This document shows positions 24,691-34,358 of a DNA stretch of 44,180 nucleotides, piece by piece; the first letter of the stretch is position 1; the number at the start of each line of letters is the position of its first letter. Under the pieces are notes generated by a model, which saw nothing but the letters and a program-made list of their open reading frames with translations, ran no database searches and was not told where the DNA came from. The DNA lies in contig JADFOI010000012.1 in the NCBI GenBank assembly GCA_022562935.1, positions 1-44,180 of the forward strand. Reading direction: 5' to 3'. The translations under genes and the position numbers were made by a program. The DNA comes from Acidobacteriota bacterium. Lineage in GTDB: Bacteria; Acidobacteriota; UBA6911; RPQK01; JADFOI01.

Positions 24691-26079
24691 GAGAATAGAG
24701 GTCGATTGACCAAAGAAGCTAAAAAGAAGAAAGACACTCGCATGACTGGAAAAATCCTTGTCCTTTGTTTCATTTGCCTCCCCTCCCTTCTCAAGGCTCA
24801 AACGCCTGACGTGGTGATCTATCCTCGTCCCAGAGAGGATACCAAGCTGGCCGTGGCCGATTTTGTAGCCCGAACTTCAGACACCTCGGAAGTTCGGGCA
24901 GCCTTAAGGATTTTTGATCGGGTCTTGTGGGATGATCTGGAGTTCTCCGCTTTCTTTGAGATGCCTTCCAAGAGCTTCTATCCTTTGAAACCGTTACGAT
25001 CTCCCACCGATGTCAGATTTGACAACTGGAAAATCCCCACTCTGGACGTGGACTTTCTCATCTTTGGCAACCTTCAGGTGGATAGCGGACTCGCCGTGGT
25101 GGAGGCCTATCTGTACGACGTGCGGACACGAGAACAGGTTCTGGGAAAGCGCTACAACATCTCAGATGAGGCATTGATTCAAAGAGTGGCTCACGAATTC
25201 GCCGATCAGGTGGTTTTCCAGTTGTCTGCTGGAACCAGTCGCGGCGTGGCTCGTGCGCAGATCGCTTATAGTTCTCTCAAAGGTCAAGGCAAGGAGATCT
25301 ATGTGATGGACTATGATGGAGCGAATCAGCGGACCATCACCGCCAACGGGGGGTTAAATAAATTTCCCGAATGGTCCTCTGATAACTCGAAACTGGCTTT
25401 CATCACCCATCTTCCCCGTAGCAACCGATGGGAATTGTGGATTCAGGATCTGGATGGAGGCCGAAGAGTGGTGCCGCTACCGAGCTCCTATGTCGCATCC
25501 CCGGCCTTTTCCCCCGATGGCAAACAGATGGCCTTTTCAACCCGCGAAGTAAATGGCACGGATGCAGGCATCTACATCTCTAATCTTGACGGCGGCCGAC
25601 TCAAAAACCTGAGCAACCACTCAGCCATAGATTCTTCGCCTACCTGGAGTCCAACGGGACGGCAAATTGCTTTCATTTCCGATCGCTCCGGTTCCCCTCA
25701 ATTGTGGGTGATGGATACTGATGGATCAAATGTGCAACAACTGGTTCGAGAAGGGGGTCACTGCGACAGCCCCAATTGGTCCCCGGACGGCCGATTCATC
25801 ACCTATTCCTGGCAACCACGCGGCCAATGGAATCACCAGATTTACGTCATAGAAGTGGCTACCGAAAGGATTTTCCAGTTAACTTCAGGTCTTGGCAGTA
25901 GCGAGAATCCGCACTGGTCCCCCGACGGCCGCCATATCGCATTCCAAAGCAGTCGAACCGGATCCAAACAGATCTTCGTCATGAATGCCGATGGGAAAAA
26001 TTTAAAACAGATCACCGCTTATGGCAGCAACGACAGTCCTGCATGGGCGGGTTATCCGGTGACTGAACCCCAAGAATAA
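24682..26079 (+). CDS. tolB: Tol-Pal system beta-propeller protein TolB
   Basis: A 465-aa periplasmic TolB. A signal peptide is visible (ILVLCFICLPSLLKAQ, ending about residue 40); the N-terminal domain (about 45-170) is followed by repeated PD40 propeller blades such as FPEWSSDNSKLAFIT, SPTWSPTGRQIAFISDRSG and NPHWSPDGRHIAFQSSRTG. TolB connects Pal with the inner-membrane complex. ATG 24682 has AAGGA upstream but gives a 20-residue charged leader; ATG 24742 would start right at the signal peptide. Both are possible. Confidence 0.92.
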   Translation: MKEENRGRLTKEAKKKKDTRMTGKILVLCFICLPSLLKAQTPDVVIYPRPREDTKLAVADFVARTSDTSEVRAALRIFDRVLWDDLEFSAFFEMPSKSFYPLKPLRSPTDVRFDNWKIPTLDVDFLIFGNLQVDSGLAVVEAYLYDVRTREQVLGKRYNISDEALIQRVAHEFADQVVFQLSAGTSRGVARAQIAYSSLKGQGKEIYVMDYDGANQRTITANGGLNKFPEWSSDNSKLAFITHLPRSNRWELWIQDLDGGRRVVPLPSSYVASPAFSPDGKQMAFSTREVNGTDAGIYISNLDGGRLKNLSNHSAIDSSPTWSPTGRQIAFISDRSGSPQLWVMDTDGSNVQQLVREGGHCDSPNWSPDGRFITYSWQPRGQWNHQIYVIEVATERIFQLTSGLGSSENPHWSPDGRHIAFQSSRTGSKQIFVMNADGKNLKQITAYGSNDSPAWAGYPVTEPQE

Positions 26080-26098
26080 AGGGTGGAGGAAATCTGAC

Positions 26099-26878
26099 AT
26101 GCGACGCGTCTCTCTTCATAATCTGAGTTGGCTCCTTTGTTTCGTCTGTCTACTCACGGCGGCGGCCTGCCAGAAGAGGCCTCCCCCAAGGGCGCCCTCG
26201 CCAGGTCCTTCCCGTTCAGGTGACATAGCCCGCGCCCGGCGCGCTGGTCCCTTACCTACCGTGACCCTGACCGCCTCGCCTAGCAGCGTTGAGCGCGGAG
26301 AGCAGACGACGCTGAGTTGGACAACAACCGAGACGATGTCACTTTTAATCGATAGCGGTATCGGAAACGTCGCCGACAGCGGATCCTTAGTGATCTCTCC
26401 TCGAGAGTCCACCACCTATACCGCAACGGCCACCGGTCCCGGAGGACAAGCCACTGCCAGCACTCGCGTGACTGTCGTTCCTCGATCGGCCCGGGGAATA
26501 ATCACCTCCACGGACCTGGACGGTCTTCAACAGGCCCTCGAAGAGGGGAAAATCCAGCCCCTGTTTTTTGACTACGATCAGGCGGGAATCACTACAGAGG
26601 GGGAGCGCGTTCTCAAAGAAAACGCCCGCTGGTTCCAGCAGTTTCCGAACGCCACCATTGTGATTGAAGGCCATTGTGACGAACGAGGAACCGAGGAATA
26701 CAATCTGGCCTTGGGGGATCGGCGAGCACAGGCGGTCAAAGCCCATCTGGTGCAATTGGGAGTCGATCCTAACCGCATGGAAACGATCTCCTTCGGCGAG
26801 GAGCGGCCCTTTTCACCCGGTTATGACGAGGCCGCCTACCGGCTGAACCGCCGTGCTCATTTTATAGTAACCCGGTGA
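26099..26878 (+). CDS. pal: Peptidoglycan-associated lipoprotein Pal with Ig-like domain
   Basis: A 259-aa outer-membrane lipoprotein. The signal peptide ends in the lipobox LTAAAC, so lipidated Cys24. A Pro/Arg-rich linker (25-52) is followed by a bacterial Ig-like domain (about 53-126: TVTLTASPSSVERGEQTTL, then STTYTATATGPGG) and the OmpA/Pal peptidoglycan-binding domain (153-258, with IEGHCDERGTEEYN and NRRAHFIV). The Ig-like insert is absent from classical Pal of about 170 aa. GGAGGA eight bases before ATG 26099 fixes the start. Last gene of the tight tol operon. Confidence 0.93.
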   Translation: MRRVSLHNLSWLLCFVCLLTAAACQKRPPPRAPSPGPSRSGDIARARRAGPLPTVTLTASPSSVERGEQTTLSWTTTETMSLLIDSGIGNVADSGSLVISPRESTTYTATATGPGGQATASTRVTVVPRSARGIITSTDLDGLQQALEEGKIQPLFFDYDQAGITTEGERVLKENARWFQQFPNATIVIEGHCDERGTEEYNLALGDRRAQAVKAHLVQLGVDPNRMETISFGEERPFSPGYDEAAYRLNRRAHFIVTR

Positions 26879-27003
26879 AGAGACTGACAACTGACACGAG
26901 CTGGTAGGAACTGGAAACCTGTAACCTTCATTTGATTCCCGCTCTGCTCGAGGATAGAATTTGTTAGCGGGGGCTATTCTAATCCCGGCTAATGGAGACG
27001 ATC

Positions 27004-27810
27004 ATGAAGCGAATCCAACCGATCATGAGTTTTCTGATGGTTCTGACGGGATCTTTATCCTGGGGGCTGGCAGGAACAGAAGAGGAAATTATTCGTCTTC
27101 AAAACGACGTCCTGCAGGTGCAGAATCAGATTCGATTACTTCAAAAAAGCGTTGATGACACCACGGCCATCTTGAAGTCTTTGCTGGAGCAATTAAATGA
27201 CCAGATGGCCACCAGCAACATCCAAATGGCCTCGGTGGGGGAGATCCTTCAAGCTCAAAGTATTACCCAGGAGATTGCTTTGGATCAGGTGCGACAGGAA
27301 GTCCAGAGTTTGAGCATTAAATGGGACGATACCAACACACGCATTGCCGCACTGCAGCTAAAGCTGCAGGAGAATCAACTTCAAGTCCAGTCATTGCGCA
27401 ACGTCCCTTCAGCCGGAAGCACCATCCATCCTGACCAGGTTTATAGTTCAGTTTACAACGATTATCTGATGGGAAACTATGATTTGGCGATCGCCGGATT
27501 TCAGGACTTTCTCACCAATTATTCGGACAGCGAATATTCAGACAACGCCTCTTACTACCTGGGGGTCTGCTATAACGAGAAGGGATACTACGAGCAGGCC
27601 ACTCGGGCCTTTGATCAGGTGATCAACCTTTATCCCAATGCCGACAAAACCCCGACTGCTTACTACAAAAAAGCCTTCGCCCTGCGACAACTTCAACTCG
27701 ATGTCGAAGCGGTTGAAACTCTAACCAAATTGGTGACCATTTTCCCAGACTCCCAGGAAGCCCTCCTGGCCCGTCAGGAACTGCAGTTACTGGGAATCGA
27801 AGTTCCCTGA
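27004..27810 (+). CDS. cpoB: Cell division coordinator CpoB / YbgF-like tol-pal protein
   Basis: A 268-aa periplasmic protein with a signal peptide (IMSFLMVLTGSLSWGLA), a coiled-coil trimerisation region (about 25-125) and C-terminal TPR repeats (about 142-266, YLMGNYDLAIAGFQDFLTNY, SYYLGVCYNEKGYYEQATRA). CpoB links TolA with peptidoglycan synthesis in other bacteria. ATG 27004 is chosen because GGAGA lies five bases before it; the frame upstream to 26992 has nothing better. It is 125 bp after pal, across a repeat-bearing spacer, so it may have its own promoter. Confidence 0.9.
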   Translation: MKRIQPIMSFLMVLTGSLSWGLAGTEEEIIRLQNDVLQVQNQIRLLQKSVDDTTAILKSLLEQLNDQMATSNIQMASVGEILQAQSITQEIALDQVRQEVQSLSIKWDDTNTRIAALQLKLQENQLQVQSLRNVPSAGSTIHPDQVYSSVYNDYLMGNYDLAIAGFQDFLTNYSDSEYSDNASYYLGVCYNEKGYYEQATRAFDQVINLYPNADKTPTAYYKKAFALRQLQLDVEAVETLTKLVTIFPDSQEALLARQELQLLGIEVP

Positions 27811-27823
27811 GCGCTATCGCACC

Positions 27824-27840
27824 TCGTCACAAAGTGACGA
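27824..27840. terminator. Hairpin between convergent cpoB and ssb
   Basis: TCGTCAC-AAA-GTGACGA forms a 7-bp stem in the 32-bp space between the two converging genes. No long T-run is present, so terminator function is only suggested by position; the motif also belongs to the dispersed GTGACGAAGTCAC repeat family. Confidence 0.35.
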
Positions 27841-27842
27841 AA

Positions 27843-28292
27843 TCAAAAGGGGATGTCATCCTCGGTCACTCCGGCATCCATGGGTTCTTCTGTCGCTTTT
27901 CCACCTTCCGCCACGCCTACGGGCTCTTGCTCCTTCTCCTGCTCCTGAGGACCGACCCCATCGGAAGATCGAGGACTCATCATGCGCATGTCTGAAGCGA
28001 TAATCTCCGTAGTGCGGCGTTTGTTGCCATCGCGATCGTCCCACTCTCGAGTCTGGATCCGTCCCTCGATAAAGACCAGCTGACCCTTGGTGAGGTACTG
28101 ATTAGAAATTTCAGCCAGCTTATTCCAGGTGACGATCTTGTGCCACTCCGTTCTCTCCTGTCGTTCGCCTTTTTGGTCGTTCCACCGTTCATTGGTGGCC
28201 AGAGAAAAGTTGGTTACAGGAGTTCCCGAGGAGGTGTATCGCATTTCTGGATCCCGCCCCAAGTGTCCCACTAAAATGACCCGATTCACCAT
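27843..28292 (-). CDS. ssb: Single-stranded DNA-binding protein
   Basis: A 149-aa SSB: an OB fold ([20 protein letters not shown], then [18 protein letters not shown] and [20 protein letters not shown]), an acidic/Gln-rich linker from about 110, and the conserved C-terminal tip EDDIPF that recruits replication and repair partners. ATG 28292 is the start: GGAGGT lies seven bases upstream, while the frame's earlier ATG (28307) would translate that site. TATAGT at 28322-28327 (minus) may be its -10 box. It stands alone between cpoB and htrA. Confidence 0.95.
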   Translation of the reverse strand: MVNRVILVGHLGRDPEMRYTSSGTPVTNFSLATNERWNDQKGERQERTEWHKIVTWNKLAEISNQYLTKGQLVFIEGRIQTREWDDRDGNKRRTTEIIASDMRMMSPRSSDGVGPQEQEKEQEPVGVAEGGKATEEPMDAGVTEDDIPF

Positions 28293-28443
28293 AATGTTTA
28301 CCTCCAATTATGTCTCTGCCTACTATAACGTTGTCCTCTGAAAAAATGCGAACCATCCCTTCGGAAAAGACCCTGAACCTCGAAAAAATCCAGATCAGCC
28401 ATTCAGAAGGGTCAGGAGGTCAGAGTCTCTTCCGGTGGTCAGG

Positions 28444-29607
28444 TCAGAATCGGAACGTCCCCTGGAGCCGCCTTCCCTCTAAACGCATTTCTTTCTCAAT
28501 CCTTTTCTCACCTCTGTAATAGACCACAGAGATTGTATCTCCCGGGCGCTTGTCCTCCAGAATACTTGCGATGTCCTCCATTGAAGTGACCGGCTTACCT
28601 CCCAAGGCAACAATCACATCTCCTCCGATCATGAGAGGGACATTGCCGAAGAAGATGCGTCTTTGGCCCCCTCGGATACCGGTCTGATCCGCTGAACTAC
28701 GGGACTCAACCTGGACCACCAGCAGCCCTTTCTCAACGGGAAGCCGCAGTGCTTGTGCCAATCGACGGCTCAGAGGTTGTCCTTGGACGCCCAACCAGGC
28801 CCGCAGGACCCGGCCATGCTCGAGAAGGTCGGGGAGTATTCTGCTCAAAGTATTGACAGGGACGGCGAAACCGATGCCGGCACTTTCTCCGGTCCTGGAG
28901 AAGATGGCGGTGTTGATACCGATGACCTCACCTCGCCGGTTCAACAAGGGGCCCCCGCTGTTTCCCGGATTAATGGCCGCGTCGGTCTGAATGACATCTT
29001 CGATGAGCCCAAAGTCGGTCCGCAGGGTTCTCTGCAGTGAAGAAATGATGCCCGTGGTGAGGGTCTGGTCCAAACCGAAGGGATTCCCAATGGCCAGGAC
29101 TTTTTGTCCCACTTTCAGATCATCACTTCGCCCCAGTTGGACGGGGTACAACTTCTCCTCAGGGCAATCAATCTTCAAGACCGCAATGTCGTTGATGGGA
29201 TCAATGCCCACCCTCTCCGCTTCGTATGTCTCCTTGTCATATAGGGTCACCTCCAATCGCTCGGCATCTCGAATGACATGGTAGTTGGTCACGATATGCC
29301 CTTTTTTATCGATGACAACACCGCTCCCCACGCCCTGACGGGGTACCACTTCAAAAAACCAGGTGTATTCCAGCGTCGTGGTGGTGATATTGACCACTCC
29401 GCGACTTCGTGACTCATAGATCCTAATGTTGATTGATTCGTCTTCCGTCAGTGGAGTGTCGAAGGTGGTGCCGGAGGTGGTGCCGGAGGACTGCGCAAAC
29501 TCAGCCTGAGTGGAAGGTGGAGAGGACCAGCGCAAAAAGAAAAACACCACTCCTGCCGAGATGAAGCTGCTGAATAAAACGATTTTCCAAAAATTACGGT
29601 TGGACAT
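28444..29607 (-). CDS. HtrA/DegP-like periplasmic serine protease
   Basis: A 387-aa trypsin-like protease with a single PDZ domain. An N-terminal membrane anchor or signal segment (about 8-26) and a Ser/Thr-rich linker precede the catalytic triad His110 (TNYHVI), Asp140 (NDIAVLK) and Ser217 (GNSGGPLL). The PDZ region spans about 275-375. One PDZ and an uncleaved-looking anchor make it DegS-like in layout; it should handle misfolded envelope proteins. AGGAG upstream of ATG 29607 supports the start. Which E. coli paralogue it equals is not decidable. Confidence 0.93.
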   Translation of the reverse strand: MSNRNFWKIVLFSSFISAGVVFFFLRWSSPPSTQAEFAQSSGTTSGTTFDTPLTEDESINIRIYESRSRGVVNITTTTLEYTWFFEVVPRQGVGSGVVIDKKGHIVTNYHVIRDAERLEVTLYDKETYEAERVGIDPINDIAVLKIDCPEEKLYPVQLGRSDDLKVGQKVLAIGNPFGLDQTLTTGIISSLQRTLRTDFGLIEDVIQTDAAINPGNSGGPLLNRRGEVIGINTAIFSRTGESAGIGFAVPVNTLSRILPDLLEHGRVLRAWLGVQGQPLSRRLAQALRLPVEKGLLVVQVESRSSADQTGIRGGQRRIFFGNVPLMIGGDVIVALGGKPVTSMEDIASILEDKRPGDTISVVYYRGEKRIEKEMRLEGRRLQGTFRF

Positions 29608-29690
29608 GCGAGGCTCCTGACAATTGACAGTAAATCACAGACAACAGACACTTGACAATTCACAGCTAACCGTAAACTTCTAACTTGTGA

Positions 29691-29753
29691 GTTTTGGATT
29701 TGTTTCGGATTTTGAATTTTGGATTTTGAATTTCAGCCGGTCCGCCGGCTGCG
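29691..29753 (-). repeat. GC-hairpin plus AT-rich intergenic repeat, copy 2
   Basis: On the minus strand CAGCCGG-CGGA-CCGGCTG is followed by TTCAAAATCC-type units, matching copy 1 at 13911. It abuts the 3' end of the M14 peptidase gene. Confidence 0.7.
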
Positions 29754-29755
29754 TT

Positions 29756-32305
29756 CTATCGGGTGGTGGCGTAGTAGAGGCTATTGAAGAGAAACTTATA
29801 AGTTCCTCGAGTTTGAGCTCTAAACTGGGTTCGAAAACCAATCAAGATCACTTTCCCCTGATCCATTGGAAATTCAGCAAGGGCGGTTTTGTCGACCAGA
29901 TGCTCCTCACCATGGATCCAGCCACTTAAAAGCGGGTCTTTGCTGCTGTAGCGAACCACCGACAAGCCTCGGGAGAGATCAAAAACAGGAGTGTGACGGA
30001 ACATCACTGCCGCCTCCTCCATCATTCCATAACCGATGGGATGACGATTATTCACGCTTACCCGCAGGAGAGAACCGGGAACGGAAAATTCCCGTGAGGT
30101 AAGCTTCTCGGTAATATCGACTCCACCCAACTGCCAGCGCAGAAGCGGCAATCGAGAGGCCGCCCCAAGAAACACTACGGTTCCACCCTCGGAGGCAAAC
30201 TGCTGTAAGCGAGCCAGTCCTTCCTCTCCCAGTCCACCACGATATTGCTCGGGATAAGAATCTCCCAGTCCCTGTTCGATTTTTTTGGGCTCCTGATGGG
30301 GAAAGAGGATTACATCATAATCAGACAGATCCGCTTCTCGAATATCCTGGTCATGCAGGCTCTGATAGGGAAATTCGTAGCCCTCCAGGATCCAGCGTGT
30401 CCACCCTTCGTCAATAGCACTTGAGAAACTCCTGTACAGGCCAATTCTGGGCATCCGGATCTGTTGCCATGCCAACTCCGGCCGCTTCTTCACGAGCTGA
30501 ATCTTCAAGGGAATGTCCTCCAGCAGTTGCGGTAAAGCAATCTGACCCTCGTCGAAGTGGACCATGAGTGTTCCCACCGGGAAACTCTCCCCTTCGGCAC
30601 GAAATCCGTTTGGCGCCCAGAACACTGCTCGATTCTGTTTGAACAGTCGGTTCACAAGGCGGGCAAAGGCATTGTCGGTATGGGAAAACAACCCGTATAT
30701 TCCCTCTCCTTCGATTTGACCTGAAGGAACTCTCACCTCATCGACTTTGCTCAGAAATGCCTCAAAAGGCTCCATCACCTGATAGTTTTCAACTCCCAGT
30801 TGAATTCCCAGCGTCTGAGCAGTGACATCGAACGGGCGCTTGAAGGGTCCGCCCGGATACTCTCGAGATCCAGGATAGCGCTGAATCTCCAAGAGGGTCT
30901 TGGCAAACGCCCCATAGGGCTGCTGCATTAAAATCACGTAACTGCCTGCGGGAAATTCCCGTCGGTTGGGGAGCCCCAGAGGAGCAGAAACGACTGTGGA
31001 TGACCGAACCTGGAACGGTTCTTGGGCGCGCTGGATTTCCACCCCGCCAATGTCCAGGACCTCCAGAAGATCATACAGACTCTGAGAGTCCCGTTGCTCG
31101 GGAGGAAGGACAAAGGCATAGGGCTGACTTCTTTGGATACTGCGAAGCCCTACCCGATAAAAATTCTCAAGCCACGATTTCCGATGGCGGGCTCCATGAA
31201 GAAGGGCCGCTCTCAGAGCGATTTTCTGGTATTCGACGATGTCGCGCAGTCGCCACACGCCTCCTTCCCAGGGAACGGGAAAGTTCCAACTGGGCCGGTG
31301 CACGGTATAGTTTTCTCCCGACCGAAGCTCTTCTCTGTTGAGGTAAATCGGTGTGGCCAGGTGGACCCTGGCCGTCTCCAGGAGGATCCGGACTCCGCCG
31401 TGATAGTGCTGATAGGCACGGGCCGGTGTGTAGGCGTCATAGATGGCCTGGGTCACAATTCCCTTCTTCCCGGCCGCGATAAGGGCTGAAAACAGGCTTC
31501 CCCCGAGGGAGACAATCTGGGCCTGCAAAATGGGATCCACATTGGGATCGATGGGATCCATGAAAGGAGGTACAAACATACGGGCCCCATAGGCACTCAT
31601 CTCGTGCAGGTCGACCACAATCTGGGGATGCCAAACATTGTGAATCTTTTCAACGGCCAATCGTGTTTCCTTCTGGGTCAACATGTACCAATCCCGGTTG
31701 TTATCGTGTCCCGCATAGGGATGGTAAAGTTGAGGTGGAGACTCTCCCTCAGCGGGTGTTCCCAAAGTCTGACGGTACCAATGAGTGACCATGTCAACGC
31801 CATCAGGATTCAGCGAGGGCACCAGCAGGAAAATGACGTTTTTGAGGATTTCTTCCGTTTCAGGATCTTCCCCCCGGGCCAGATCATAGGCAAACTCCAT
31901 GGACATTTGAGCTGATGCCACCTCGGTGGAATGAATGGCACAGGTCGTCAGCAGAACGGTTTTACCTTGCTCAATGAATTTCTGGGAATCTCCCACAATC
32001 TTGCGGGGATCAGCCAGCATCTCCTGAATTTTCTGAAAACCCGCCAGGTCGGCCAAGGTATCAGGATGTGAAATCACCACCAGAAGAAAAGGGTTGTCTT
32101 GACTGGTCTTCCCCAGTTCCTGGACCACAACCCGGTCACTGTTCTGTTCCAGTTCCCTGAAATAGTCGACGATCTGTTGCCAGTCGGCCAGTTTCCGATC
32201 AGCTCCCACCTGAAATCCCAACGATTCTTCGGGCGAGGGAATCTCTCCCCAAACCGAAAGAACCAGAAAGTGCAGGATCAGAGCTGGAATGATGATTTTT
32301 CTCAC
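29756..32305 (-). CDS. Secreted M14-family zinc carboxypeptidase with large C-terminal extension
   Basis: An 849-aa protein with a signal peptide (IIIPALILHFLVLSVWGE). The M14 domain (about 30-340) has the zinc motif HSTE (His125, Glu128), NPDG at 166-169, NNRDW at 202-206, a third zinc ligand candidate His234 in VVDLHEMSAYG, and the catalytic Glu310 in RILLETARVH; the spacings match carboxypeptidase A. The remaining 500 residues include a region near 640-760 (SDYDVILFPHQEP, EGGTVVFLGAASRL) that looks like a glutamine-amidotransferase-like fold without clear catalytic residues. GTG 32305 overlaps the MFS stop by 4 bp, so the two are coupled. Confidence 0.88.
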   Translation of the reverse strand: MRKIIIPALILHFLVLSVWGEIPSPEESLGFQVGADRKLADWQQIVDYFRELEQNSDRVVVQELGKTSQDNPFLLVVISHPDTLADLAGFQKIQEMLADPRKIVGDSQKFIEQGKTVLLTTCAIHSTEVASAQMSMEFAYDLARGEDPETEEILKNVIFLLVPSLNPDGVDMVTHWYRQTLGTPAEGESPPQLYHPYAGHDNNRDWYMLTQKETRLAVEKIHNVWHPQIVVDLHEMSAYGARMFVPPFMDPIDPNVDPILQAQIVSLGGSLFSALIAAGKKGIVTQAIYDAYTPARAYQHYHGGVRILLETARVHLATPIYLNREELRSGENYTVHRPSWNFPVPWEGGVWRLRDIVEYQKIALRAALLHGARHRKSWLENFYRVGLRSIQRSQPYAFVLPPEQRDSQSLYDLLEVLDIGGVEIQRAQEPFQVRSSTVVSAPLGLPNRREFPAGSYVILMQQPYGAFAKTLLEIQRYPGSREYPGGPFKRPFDVTAQTLGIQLGVENYQVMEPFEAFLSKVDEVRVPSGQIEGEGIYGLFSHTDNAFARLVNRLFKQNRAVFWAPNGFRAEGESFPVGTLMVHFDEGQIALPQLLEDIPLKIQLVKKRPELAWQQIRMPRIGLYRSFSSAIDEGWTRWILEGYEFPYQSLHDQDIREADLSDYDVILFPHQEPKKIEQGLGDSYPEQYRGGLGEEGLARLQQFASEGGTVVFLGAASRLPLLRWQLGGVDITEKLTSREFSVPGSLLRVSVNNRHPIGYGMMEEAAVMFRHTPVFDLSRGLSVVRYSSKDPLLSGWIHGEEHLVDKTALAEFPMDQGKVILIGFRTQFRAQTRGTYKFLFNSLYYATTR

Positions 32306-33480
32306 TGTTTCTCCATCGGTTCCTCAATGAGAAAATAGAGGATCGCGCTGCTGGACAGAGTAAGTAGAGCCGCCCAAACGGTAACTCCCCTGTACCCTAC
32401 CTGTGAGTATAGATTTCCCGCCACCAAAACGGAAATAGAAATTCCTAATTGGGAACAGGCGTTCCTCAGGGCCAAAAAAGTCCCCCGCTCTTCCCCTTGA
32501 ACAAGCTCGGTTTGAAGGGTGTGAAGGGCAGTCTGGCGAAACGAGATGCAAAGAGAGATGACGAAAAACAGTCCAATCAGGGGTGTCCCCCACGCCACCC
32601 GGTCGAGCGCCAGCAAAGGAACAACGAGTAGGGTATTGGCTGCTAAAAAGACTCTTCTTTTGGTGAAGCGGTCGCTGATCCATCCAGAGATCGGACTCCC
32701 AACAGCCGCCGCTACCCCGGCCGTCATAAAGAGCCAGGAAATCTGAAGGGGTGAAAGTCCAAAGTTCTGATCCAGATAATCGGAAATAAAGGTCAAGACA
32801 GCCAGAGTGGCCCCCGAAACCCCAAAGGAAACAGCTACAGCCGCCGCCGTTTCACGCTGCAGGATGAGGCGAGGATAAACACTCCATCGTACGCTGGTCG
32901 ATCGGGCCGAAGAGAATCTATCCCCTGGAAAGAAAAGAAGCGTACAAACGAGCAAAAGCACGGCCAGGAGTGACGAAGCCAAAAAGATGCCTTTCCAGTT
33001 CCATATCTGAGCCACCCACGCTGCCAGGGGTACCCCCAGAATCAAAGCCGCAAAGTAAGAGCTTAGAACCACCCCCATAATGCGCCCGCGACGCTCATAG
33101 GGGAAAAAGTCTCCTACCAAACTGGCCGTGCAGGTAGAGAGCAAACCGGCCGCTAAACCGGTCATTGCCCTGAACCAAAACAACTGAGAATATCCTTGAG
33201 AGAAATATGTAGAAAGTGCTATTAAACAAAAGAAGACGAGCCCTAACCGAAGGAAGACGACTCTCCCAAATCGGTCCGACAGCGGACCCAGGAGCAGGCT
33301 GCACAGACCCGCTGCCAGGGCATAGCTACTGAAGAGCCATCCCAAGTTCTGGACGGAAACACCGAATTCGCGGCCCAGGGTGGGAAGCAGCGGAATCAAA
33401 AGCTGATTGTCGACCGTGGCCAGAAACAACACTCCGAAGAGGGTGGCAATGACCATTTTTTCGCGCTGAGGATTAGACAT
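32302..33480 (-). CDS. Major facilitator superfamily transporter
   Basis: A 392-aa protein with about 12 hydrophobic helices and the MFS loop signature GPLSDRFGRVVFLR after helix 2, plus the related GWISDRFTKRRVF after helix 8. The layout is that of a drug/metabolite proton antiporter. Start ATG 33480 is preferred: the longer frame to 33528 uses TTG and would translate a GC-rich palindromic repeat. It ends in a GTGA overlap with the M14 peptidase gene, suggesting that peptide uptake/export and periplasmic trimming are produced together; the substrate is unknown. Confidence 0.88.
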   Translation of the reverse strand: MSNPQREKMVIATLFGVLFLATVDNQLLIPLLPTLGREFGVSVQNLGWLFSSYALAAGLCSLLLGPLSDRFGRVVFLRLGLVFFCLIALSTYFSQGYSQLFWFRAMTGLAAGLLSTCTASLVGDFFPYERRGRIMGVVLSSYFAALILGVPLAAWVAQIWNWKGIFLASSLLAVLLLVCTLLFFPGDRFSSARSTSVRWSVYPRLILQRETAAAVAVSFGVSGATLAVLTFISDYLDQNFGLSPLQISWLFMTAGVAAAVGSPISGWISDRFTKRRVFLAANTLLVVPLLALDRVAWGTPLIGLFFVISLCISFRQTALHTLQTELVQGEERGTFLALRNACSQLGISISVLVAGNLYSQVGYRGVTVWAALLTLSSSAILYFLIEEPMEKQ

Positions 33481-33658
33481 GGACGGCTTCCAGGTGAGCG
33501 CGCTTCGTGCGCGTTCATCAGGGTTCAAGTTCCAAGACTTTAGAGAACCTATCTTAATTCCGGATTCTGACTTATCCCGCTCGGTCTTTTAACTTTCTGG
33601 ATATCCCGCTATCCACCTTGGTTCTTTCGCCAGGAACTCGGAACTTGAAACTTGGAAC

Positions 33659-34348
33659 TTACTTTTTCGCATCCGAGGGGCGAATATAATTGGCCTTGAG
33701 CTCCTGTGCGGACTGGGTTTTGGTCTCCTGGAAACGTTGATAAGCAATCTGGCACAGCGATTCCAGCACCCGGTTATCGGTCTCCAGCACCCGCGCTTCA
33801 GGATGGGTAGCCACGATGGTCTCCTTATAGAGTTGCGCGCCATCACCCACAAACACACACTCCTGCCCGGATATTCCCTGGAGCCATTGTGCGGGAGAAC
33901 TGACTTGTTCCTTTTGTTCCAACTCCATCTGGGATCCGTTGAACCTAAACATTGCTCCGTAGATCTGATGGCGACGGGCATCGATCATGGGTGCCACCCG
34001 AGAATGAGCCCAGCGAAAACGATAGGCGAGTGCCTCGAGAGTCGAAATTCCGACAACGGGTTTGTTGAGCCCCTGGCAAAAGCCCTTCACGGTGGCTATC
34101 CCGATGCGCAGGCCGGTAAAGGAACCTGGGCCGTTGGCTACTGCAAAGCAGTCCATCTCCTCGAGTTTGAGCTTGTGTTGATCCAGCAAAAAGTCGACCA
34201 GGTAAAGAATTTTTTCTGCGTACTGAAGGGGCGCCTTCACCATCAGTGAAGCGATCACTTCCCCGTTTCGACTCAGGGCTGCCCCTCCACTATTGGTGGC
34301 CGTATCAATGGCCAGGATATGAATGGGGGTCTTCGTCACATCGCGCAT
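33659..34348 (-). CDS. tsaB: tRNA threonylcarbamoyladenosine biosynthesis protein TsaB
   Basis: A 229-aa ASKHA-fold protein that supports TsaD in making t6A37 in ANN-decoding tRNAs. Visible family features are ILAIDTATNSGGAAL (11-25), VANGPGSFTGLRIGIATVKG and VVGISTLEALAYRF. ATG 34348 or GTG 34339 could start it; the first bases lie in repeat-like sequence (GTGACGAAG). It is divergent from mutS across a spacer with an inverted repeat. Confidence 0.93.
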   Translation of the reverse strand: MRDVTKTPIHILAIDTATNSGGAALSRNGEVIASLMVKAPLQYAEKILYLVDFLLDQHKLKLEEMDCFAVANGPGSFTGLRIGIATVKGFCQGLNKPVVGISTLEALAYRFRWAHSRVAPMIDARRHQIYGAMFRFNGSQMELEQKEQVSSPAQWLQGISGQECVFVGDGAQLYKETIVATHPEARVLETDNRVLESLCQIAYQRFQETKTQSAQELKANYIRPSDAKK

Positions 34349-34358
34349 TCGTGCATTT

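Noticed and set aside
33481-33528. Sixteen-codon N-terminal extension of the MFS gene from TTG 33528
   Set aside because: It would translate the GC palindrome GCGCGCTTCGTGCGCG; ATG 33480 is the natural start.
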